Source: a virus
Virus record (IMG/VR): IMGVR_UViG_3300033153_004406
Coordinates: 1 to 45,468 of that record
Strand: one strand, 5' to 3'
Length of the DNA: 45,468 nt
The translations under genes were made by a program, and so were the position numbers. The notes beneath the pieces were generated by a model. It ran no database searches. It was given only the letters and a program-made list of their open reading frames with translations, and was not told where the DNA came from. Below, in pieces: positions 41,423 through 45,468 of this stretch; position 1 is the stretch's first letter, and each line of letters begins with the position of its first letter.

Positions 41423-41593
41423 TTATTCCGTTGTTTCTACTGTTAGCTGGATAATAACACCAGGTGTCAAGCGTAACAACTCAGCTACCTTCTCCCTCTC
41501 GTACTCACCTATCTCAAATGTAATACTATAGGAGTTATCTGTCGTCTTAGGCCCTCTAACATGTATCTTGTCCGCCGTTAATAGTATCTTCAT
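41423..41593 (-). CDS. Small hypothetical protein (56 aa)
   Basis: A 56-aa protein, MKILLTADKIHVRG at the start and LTVETTE at the end, with a predicted beta-helix-beta pattern (YSITFEIGEYEREKVAELL). Its ATG overlaps the stop of the HAD gene as ATGA, and its stop lies 3 bases before the small-terminase start, which supports it as real. The TTGACA inside it is coding. I recognise no family. Confidence 0.68.
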   Translation of the reverse strand: MKILLTADKIHVRGPKTTDNSYSITFEIGEYEREKVAELLRLTPGVIIQLTVETTE

Positions 41594-41928
41594 TCTAGTA
41601 TCTCCATTATGTCATCAATCTCATCGTTCCAGTCATTGAATCTAAAGGCTCTATCGTCTATATGTAGCTTAGAGAGTACCTTACCGCAGTGTATCTGGTC
41701 GAATGGTATCTCGTTATCTACTAACCAATCCTCTATCACGTTGTAGAATCCCCATGGTCTTGAAGTATAAATATGAATCTTGTGTCCTGATGCCCATATC
41801 CTCTCAAGAGCCTCCTTAGCACCTACCATAGGCTCTATTGGATTAAAGTTTGGGTACCCGTCGTGAAGGGCTATTGTCTGATCGAAGTCTATCGTCACCC
41901 ATTTAAGGTGGCGTGTTGGTTTACTCAT
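41590..41928 (-). CDS. HAD-superfamily phosphatase (112 aa)
   Basis: TIDFDQTIA at residues 12-20 is HAD motif I with both aspartates, YTSRP is motif II, KVLSKLHIDDRAFR carries motif III/IV with IDD. The small size, without a cap domain, points to polynucleotide- or sugar-phosphate phosphatases of phages. AGGAGGT precedes the ATG. Substrate unknown. Confidence 0.82.
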   Translation of the reverse strand: MSKPTRHLKWVTIDFDQTIALHDGYPNFNPIEPMVGAKEALERIWASGHKIHIYTSRPWGFYNVIEDWLVDNEIPFDQIHCGKVLSKLHIDDRAFRFNDWNDEIDDIMEILE

Positions 41929-42244
41929 CTTTTACCTCCTGTAAATACTCCCAAGCGTAAATAAGTGGGTCTGAAGCTAGTACTTGTTGTTGTAGGTGCG
42001 CTCTCCAGCCTGGGTCGCTTGCCAAACAACCGCAGTAATCACCATAAAAAGCCTTAGCAAATGAGTGGTCGAATAGTATTTCAAACACGGCGTTGTCATG
42101 CCTATCCCCATATTCCTGAATAAGCCATCTCAACTGTGTTTCTGTCCCAAGCCACTCGGTTTTAAAACCATAAACACCAAAGTCATAGCCATTACCCACT
42201 GCATATTCAATTATCTTTTCTAGCTTATCTGCTCTAGTTTTCAT
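41921..42244 (-). CDS. Hypothetical protein (107 aa)
   Basis: The protein is helical and aromatic-rich: YAVGNGYDFGVYGFKTEW, FEILFDHSFAKAFYGDYCGCL and a helical end. It shows no motif I know. Its ATG overlaps the HNH gene's stop as ATGA, and it overlaps the HAD gene start by 8 bases, so these three are one translational unit. Confidence 0.62.
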   Translation of the reverse strand: MKTRADKLEKIIEYAVGNGYDFGVYGFKTEWLGTETQLRWLIQEYGDRHDNAVFEILFDHSFAKAFYGDYCGCLASDPGWRAHLQQQVLASDPLIYAWEYLQEVKDE

Positions 42245-42582
42245 TTTGTTTCCTTTAGCTTCTTATAAACCTCTTCGTAATCAACCTTATCAGTAGACTG
42301 GGCTCTCTCTCTCAACCACTCAAATATAGTTCTACCCCTAGTGCTCCTAACCCAGTCTGTAAACTGATCTGGCTCCTTGTGCGCCCAATAAAGGTGGCAT
42401 CTAAGACAAAGACACATACCGTTCTCAGTCATATGCCTAGTCCTTGCGTACCTGCGTGATATGATATGAGCCGCCTGTAATCCAGTATTCTTACCGCACC
42501 TCTCACAACTACCCCTGCCTCGTATCTTTTCACTCCACAGCTTGTCGCACTTCTTCTTCAGCGCCTTTCTACCAGAAGCCAT
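42241..42582 (-). CDS. HNH/NinG-type endonuclease-like protein (113 aa)
   Basis: CERCGKNTGLQAAHIISRRYARTRHM, cited in part, and CLCLRCHLYWAHK give the pattern Cys-x2-Cys, Ala-His-Ile, Asn, Cys-x2-Cys-His of HNH nucleases, close to the lambda NinG type that acts with recombination proteins. The DNA-nicking His is in the AHI segment. A basic N-terminus (RKALKKKCDKLWSEK) likely binds DNA. The gene could serve recombination, resolution of packaging substrates, or homing. Confidence 0.77.
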   Translation of the reverse strand: MASGRKALKKKCDKLWSEKIRGRGSCERCGKNTGLQAAHIISRRYARTRHMTENGMCLCLRCHLYWAHKEPDQFTDWVRSTRGRTIFEWLRERAQSTDKVDYEEVYKKLKETK

Positions 42583-42703
42583 ACCTTGCTATTCCATATA
42601 GCGAAAGTAGTACAGATAACACCAACATGATGATGAAGAAAGGTATAAACAACACCATGAAGTAACAGAATACCCTCTCACCTATCTTCTCTAACCTTGT
42701 CAT
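42569..42703 (-). CDS. Single-helix membrane peptide (44 aa)
   Basis: After a charged start (MTRLEKIGERV) an uninterrupted hydrophobic helix of about 28 residues follows (FMVLFIPFFIIMLVLSVLL at its core) and a short basic end. AAAGGGAG precedes the ATG, which overlaps the upstream stop as ATGA, and it overlaps the HNH gene start. Function unknown; membrane peptides of this kind may alter host envelope physiology. Confidence 0.68.
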   Translation of the reverse strand: MTRLEKIGERVFCYFMVLFIPFFIIMLVLSVLLSLYGIARYGFW

Positions 42704-43266
42704 ATTTTAACTCCCTTTATTTTATTCATGTACACACCCCACTCAGTAAATGATTTCCCTTTTTGAGCGTCTATCCTACAACTCTTTGAACAAAAGTGAG
42801 TGTTTTTAAATCGTTTCGAATTGTCTCTTCCCCACCCCAAATCTCTGGGTGAGTACTCAGCATCACACCAACAACACTTCTTTCTCATCTTAAGTAACTC
42901 CTCTTTAACCTCCTTAGAAACCTTTCTACGCATTTTAATAAACCTCTTAATGTTTCCTTCCATCTTCTTTAAATACTCCGCATCAGTCCATCTTCTCGCA
43001 CCCTCTACCTCCATAAACTTCCTCTTCTCTTCTTTTGCTTCTGGTGTCCAATACCTTTCCCTAGCCTCTATACCAGCATCTGATACGGCTTTCATATCAT
43101 TTTGCTTGTGTCTGTTTCTCATATCCTCGCTTATGATACCCTCACCCTTCTTCAATCCCCACTTTTCTCGGTATTCTTGTATACTCATATCATGTTTGTA
43201 TGGGAGGTGGTTGATTAGATTACCGTAAGCTTCCCCGCACTCTAAACAACTAACTTGGCTGTTCAT
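42700..43266 (-). CDS. Zinc-finger protein, MucR/ROS-like N-terminus (188 aa)
   Basis: CLECGEAYGNLINHLPYKH, then MSIQEYREKWGL, matches the ROS/MucR zinc finger and its downstream helix. A second Cys cluster lies near the C-terminus (KKCCWCDAEYSP and HFCSKSCR). A Lys/Glu-rich helix separates the two. Such proteins are transcription regulators or accessory modules of homing endonucleases; no nuclease motif is visible, so regulation or DNA binding is more likely. Confidence 0.68.
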   Translation of the reverse strand: MNSQVSCLECGEAYGNLINHLPYKHDMSIQEYREKWGLKKGEGIISEDMRNRHKQNDMKAVSDAGIEARERYWTPEAKEEKRKFMEVEGARRWTDAEYLKKMEGNIKRFIKMRRKVSKEVKEELLKMRKKCCWCDAEYSPRDLGWGRDNSKRFKNTHFCSKSCRIDAQKGKSFTEWGVYMNKIKGVKI

Positions 43267-43405
43267 TCTTAACCTTTCTTGGTCTATCCCAATAGGGTGT
43301 CTTACACTTAGGGTTAGGACACACCTTAGGTACCTTTACACGTGGGTTCCATGTATGACCACACCTCTCACACTTTAATTCTGGTAGTATTATTTCAATT
43401 TCCAT
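43250..43405 (-). CDS. Zinc-ribbon peptide (51 aa)
   Basis: A 51-aa protein with CERCGHTWNPRVK and VCPNPKC, i.e. Cys-x2-Cys and Cys-x4-Cys ligands of a zinc ribbon, as in the small proteins next to phage replication genes. The start overlaps the end of the ssDNA-binding gene by 11 bases and its stop overlaps the next gene by 17, giving good support despite a weak ribosome-binding site. Function unknown; DNA or RNA binding is plausible. Confidence 0.7.
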   Translation of the reverse strand: MEIEIILPELKCERCGHTWNPRVKVPKVCPNPKCKTPYWDRPRKVKNEQPS

Positions 43406-43937
43406 CGAACGGGTTCTTTCCATCAAATAAAGCCTCTAAGTTAATATCCGAGTCCTTAAAGAACTTATCTATGCCCGGATCTAGGTCTCTAGACCCTGGA
43501 ATAAGGGAGTACCTAGTCTCTAACCCCTCACCCTCACGGGTAATCTCTATATCGTATTCCCTGGGATCTCCCCAAGCCTCGCTCCTCTGTAGAGCCATAA
43601 TAGACTTCTGGATACCACGTTGGGTTATCTCAAGTATCTGGAGTAACTCATCCTCGAAGTTCCAAACAACAGCCGCCCAGAAATGCTTAACACCATCCTC
43701 TGGTACATCAGCCATTGGTATATCTTCATCCATCCTAAAACGTACTGGACGCCTACCATCCTCGGTATCCTTCCACATCTCGTACCCAAGGATAGGCACA
43801 CCCATAAACCTAATCTTGTTAACACCAAGCTTAAACTTCATATAGCCGTTATCTTTGCTAGGAACTTTATAATTCTCTGGTAAAAACCCTAACGATTCGT
43901 CTATGTCTTCTTTTTCTTTTTCTGTTAATTCGCTCAT
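43395..43937 (-). CDS. Probable phage single-stranded DNA-binding protein (180 aa)
   Basis: KFKLGVNKIRFMGVPILGYEMW and the spaced aromatic and Arg residues that follow, then HFWAAVVWNFEDELLQILEITQ, GIQKSIMAL and YDIEITREGEGLETRYSL, form the beta-strand pattern of a large group of phage OB-fold ssDNA-binding proteins. The acidic C-terminus common in such proteins is present only in part (DSDINLEALFDG). A promoter and AAAGG site precede the ATG. I rely on pattern recognition, not a database search. Confidence 0.65.
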   Translation of the reverse strand: MSELTEKEKEDIDESLGFLPENYKVPSKDNGYMKFKLGVNKIRFMGVPILGYEMWKDTEDGRRPVRFRMDEDIPMADVPEDGVKHFWAAVVWNFEDELLQILEITQRGIQKSIMALQRSEAWGDPREYDIEITREGEGLETRYSLIPGSRDLDPGIDKFFKDSDINLEALFDGKNPFDGN

Positions 43938-43962
43938 AATAATACCTTTCTTTTATAATATA

Positions 43963-43992
43963 ACCATACTACACCAGTATGTGTAAAGTCAA
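43963..43992 (-). promoter_or_regulatory. Promoter before the ssDNA-binding gene
   Basis: TTGACT (43987-43992), 18-nt spacer and TATGGT (43963-43968), giving a leader of about 19 bases with AAAGG. The spacer contains TACAC and GTGTA in inverted order (5-bp arms, 6-bp gap), a possible operator. A TATATT a few bases lower is an alternative -10. Confidence 0.55.
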
Positions 43993-43994
43993 TA

Positions 43995-44097
43995 GGGTGG
44001 TAGGCTGGAAGCTGCGCTGCTGTCAGGGGTGCTACTTTGTAACCTGCCCAATCAAAAAGTAGTTAAATCTAGCAACACAGCGTTCAACCTACCACCC
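43995..44097 (-). ncRNA. Long stem-loop RNA element, possible small RNA or RNase III site
   Basis: Between the 93-aa gene and the ssDNA-binding promoter lies a near-continuous stem. Stem 1 is 10 perfect pairs (44088-44097 with 43995-44004). A 6-by-6 stretch that itself mostly pairs follows, then stem 2 of 11 pairs (44071-44081 with 44011-44021), then stem 3 of 7 pairs (44056-44062 with 44032-44038) around a 17-base loop. Stem 2 has two G-U wobbles on the minus strand; the plus strand would have A-C mismatches there. The minus-strand RNA is therefore the folded one. The loop CAGG can pair with CCUG in the internal loop. No T-run follows. Confidence 0.55.
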
Positions 44098-44103
44098 CGG
44101 CGC

Positions 44104-44385
44104 TTACTTCCCCGTATAGGTTAAGTAATTGCTATGGTAGTGACACGTAGCTTCACCAACACTCATGGAAGCGAGCTTGTCCTTGAACCACCTCTCTACT
44201 ACTCTTGTAGCCTGTTCGTGGCTCTCGAAACACATCATGCTCTGCATCCCACCATATCCGTATTCGTTCGATTTACCCAACCCCTTACAGTAATTGTGTA
44301 AAGCGTACGGATTAGTGTTAGCGCCTTTACTGGTTTCAGCAAAGTGCACGTAGTCAACTAACTTGTTCAAGTTCTTCTCTTCCAC
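44104..44385 (-). CDS. Hypothetical protein, faintly lysozyme-like (93 aa)
   Basis: ETSKGANTNPYALHNYCKGLG, cited in part, followed by EYGYGGMQSM, recalls the catalytic-Glu and Gly-Met-Gln motifs of lytic transglycosylases, but the protein is short and I would not assign a function on this alone. The first start in frame is a GTG at 44383-44385 with GGAG only 2 bases away, so the true start is uncertain. Confidence 0.5.
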   Translation of the reverse strand: MEEKNLNKLVDYVHFAETSKGANTNPYALHNYCKGLGKSNEYGYGGMQSMMCFESHEQATRVVERWFKDKLASMSVGEATCHYHSNYLTYTGK

Positions 44386-44405
44386 CTCTCCTACCGCTAC
44401 GGGGA

Positions 44406-44651
44406 TTACTCTTTTGGGCTAGGAATAGGGCTTACAACCCTTCCATCCTCAATAGCATCCGCCGCAACCATCCTATCAATCCTCATTATCTCCCTCTGCA
44501 CCTTAGCTGGATTGAATACTGTCCACAGGACAGCACCTCCAGCATGATAGATAACAAGGGCAGTTACAACGAGATTGACTAGAGCCACAGCTATCACGAA
44601 TCCTTTTACCTTACGAGCGTTCACCTTTAACTTAAGCATATCAATTGTCAT
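44406..44651 (-). CDS. Membrane protein (81 aa)
   Basis: A basic start (LKLKVNARKVKG) is followed by one long or two short hydrophobic helices (about residues 18-47, FVIAVALVNLVVTALVIYH at the core), then a soluble acidic tail. AAGGAGG lies 9 bases before the ATG, inside the end of the upstream gene. The small size and topology are shared by many early phage proteins of unknown job. Confidence 0.62.
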   Translation of the reverse strand: MTIDMLKLKVNARKVKGFVIAVALVNLVVTALVIYHAGGAVLWTVFNPAKVQREIMRIDRMVAADAIEDGRVVSPIPSPKE

Positions 44652-44847
44652 TTGTCATCACCTCCTTTACGTGATCTTCACAACTAGGAGCAACACGCTC
44701 ATTCTGATAAGCATCACAAGCCTGACAATCAACACTCTCTAATATACGATCGTTTACTTCGTTCTCGATCATCCTTTCAGCGAGAGTTTCCATCTCGTCA
44801 TTGATGTCGCCGTTAACCATTTCGTCTAACATTTGTATTGTATTCAT
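44641..44847 (-). CDS. Small acidic protein with a Cys pair (68 aa)
   Basis: The chain is Glu/Asp-rich and helical, with DCQACDAYQ and a later Cys (PSCED). It has no ribosome-binding site and starts at the A predicted as +1 of promoter 44854-44882. Its 3' end carries the ribosome-binding site of the next gene. Function unknown. Confidence 0.62.
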   Translation of the reverse strand: MNTIQMLDEMVNGDINDEMETLAERMIENEVNDRILESVDCQACDAYQNERVAPSCEDHVKEVMTNDN

Positions 44848-44853
44848 GTACTA

Positions 44854-44882
44854 AGTATATCACATAGGTATATACCATGCAA
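44854..44882 (-). promoter_or_regulatory. Leaderless-geometry promoter with built-in palindromes
   Basis: TTGCAT (44877-44882), 17-nt spacer and TATACT (44854-44859), then TAGTAC and the ATG at 44847. The spacer begins with GGTATATACC, a perfect 10-base palindrome (44867-44876). A TCACATA/TATGTGA inverted pair surrounds the -35 and overlaps the -10. A repressor binding here would block the polymerase directly. Confidence 0.68.
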
Positions 44883-44919
44883 CTGTAGTATGTGAGATAA
44901 ACCATTGCCGCCGTTACGT

Positions 44920-45150
44920 TTACAAAGGAGCTGTAAATAGCGAGATCTCGGCGTCTAGAGGTACAAATTCTTTAGTGGCTGTAGTGGCGGGTGTTTCCAG
45001 AGGCTCTTTTTTAATAATTTCGACGTTTTTATTTTCTTTTTTTATCAATACAAAATGCCTATAAAAAGCTTCTCCAAACTTCTTATCGTTATTACGGTAT
45101 AGCTCTAGTAGGTACTTCTTTCTTTCTTCTGGTGTTAGCTTTTGTTTCAT
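44920..45150 (-). CDS. Small charged protein (76 aa)
   Basis: Lys/Glu-rich helical start (MKQKLTPEERKKYLLELY), basic middle, and a Thr/Pro-rich C-terminus. I choose the ATG at 45148-45150; a GTG at 45180 gives ten more residues, and neither has a clear ribosome-binding site. An open 40-codon frame ending in an ATGA overlap with this ATG favours the shorter form. No known family. Confidence 0.5.
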   Translation of the reverse strand: MKQKLTPEERKKYLLELYRNNDKKFGEAFYRHFVLIKKENKNVEIIKKEPLETPATTATKEFVPLDAEISLFTAPL

Positions 45151-45468
45151 TGTCTTAGGAGGGTCTCGTCTGATTTCCACGCCAGGGGAAATACCTGGTT
45201 AGTATTCTGTACTTCATCTTGTTTAGTCCGTTGTAATCTCGGCAAGATATAGCGTACCTCCAACAAGAACCTGGATCAGCTTCCCAATGGGTTAAGGCTG
45301 CCAGGAGAACGGATAGCGAGGTGCTACGCTACTCCCCGTATACTTTTTTCAAACGCTGCCTCAGTGTGGGGTAGCTGTCTGCCTCCGTCTTAGACTCTAA
45401 CCTGGCTCTTCTAGGAGTCGCTAGGTGGAGGAGTACCTCTCCAGGATTTTAACAACAAAAAAGCCAGC
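45151..45468 (-). other. Right-end region without a supported gene
   Basis: About 300 bases. One minus-strand frame is open over 39 codons ending in TAG near 45332 and again for 57 codons to a TAA, but contains no usual start until an ATG close to the end. Another frame is open for about 40 codons up to the ATGA at 45150. Each looks protein-like, none can be chosen. On the plus strand 45311-45335 folds as TAGCG/CGCTA with a bulged GGA/TCC extension, and 45183-45197 holds a CCAGG/CCTGG hairpin. An imperfect 18-base palindrome sits at 45426-45443. Confidence 0.4.
45451..45468 (-). terminator. Right half of an intrinsic terminator, cut by the window edge
   Basis: Read on the minus strand, the window opens with GCTGGC followed at once by TTTTTTG. 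That is the 3' arm and T-run of a hairpin terminator whose other arm would lie beyond the edge. If real, it isolates the genes here from those further right. Confidence 0.4.

Noticed and set aside
41455-41475. TTGACA near the terminase genes as a promoter
   Set aside because: It lies inside the 56-aa gene at 41423-41593 and encodes Leu-Thr. No -10 follows at the right distance.
43995-44097. The 103-nt stem-loop as a tRNA or tmRNA
   Set aside because: There is no cloverleaf, T-loop or CCA-ready end; it is a single long hairpin.
1-45468. Integrase, attachment sites, transposons or a diversity-generating retroelement
   Set aside because: No recombinase, transposase or reverse-transcriptase motif and no template/variable repeat pair was seen on either strand.

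Overview
The window is a large part of a tailed-phage genome with short-tail (podovirus-type) features. Every gene I can support lies on the minus strand, so transcription runs from high to low coordinates. The hallmarks are a terminase large subunit, a portal, a scaffold, a major capsid protein of the N4-gp56 type, a tail-tube pair resembling T7 gp11/gp12, very large internal-virion-like proteins, and a lysis cassette. I see no tRNA, rRNA, integrase, transposase or CRISPR array. Replication genes other than a probable ssDNA-binding protein must lie outside the window, and both ends are cut: a gene runs off the left end and a probable terminator is split at the right end. The host cannot be named from the sequence. 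Strong Shine-Dalgarno sites (AAGGAGGT type) show that it is bacterial.

Layout in transcription order. 45.5-41.4 kb: small early or middle genes (membrane peptides, small zinc proteins, a probable ssDNA-binding protein, HNH protein, HAD phosphatase), a strongly structured RNA element at 43995-44097, and an operator-like promoter at 44854-44882. 41.4-35.5 kb: packaging and head genes (TerS-like, TerL, portal, two small proteins, scaffold, capsid), closed by a clear intrinsic terminator at 35443-35467. 35.4-34.8 kb: a GroES-like co-chaperonin with an N-terminal extension. 34.8-20.6 kb: a 14-kb carbohydrate island with several glycosyltransferases, five methyltransferase-like proteins, a GmhA-like isomerase with a HddA-like kinase (heptose synthesis), a plant-RGP-like UDP-arabinopyranose mutase homologue, and a NodB/DUF2334-like deacetylase. 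Two small non-sugar genes sit inside it. 20.5-11.5 kb: a cysteine-rich protein, then a 2248-residue protein more than half of which is Ser-Pro-Ser-x-Ser repeats, then smaller tail proteins, one carrying the same repeat. 11.4-3.0 kb: tail adaptor, tail nozzle, a coiled-coil protein and a 1306-residue internal-virion candidate, then a fibre-like protein. 3.0-1.6 kb: lysis genes. 1.66 kb to the left end: a more GC-rich segment with a structured non-coding stretch, a zinc ribbon, a metallophosphoesterase and two more small genes.

Two themes stand out. First, six minus-strand genes have an identical TTGACACGAAA motif starting exactly 35 nt before their ATG. In most of these a -10-like hexamer follows after 17 nt and ends exactly 6 nt before the ATG, so the predicted transcription start is the A of the start codon. 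Other promoters (before 35386 and 44847) have the same geometry without the CGAAA part. This points to leaderless phage mRNAs under a shared promoter, while the remaining genes use strong ribosome-binding sites and ATGA stop-start overlaps. Second, a serine-rich mucin-like virion protein lies directly next to a glycan-building island. Two of the island's glycosyltransferases carry an Asp-x-His motif like that of polypeptide GalNAc-transferases. I propose that the phage sugar-coats its own serine-rich appendage. This is an inference from layout and motifs, not shown by the sequence alone.
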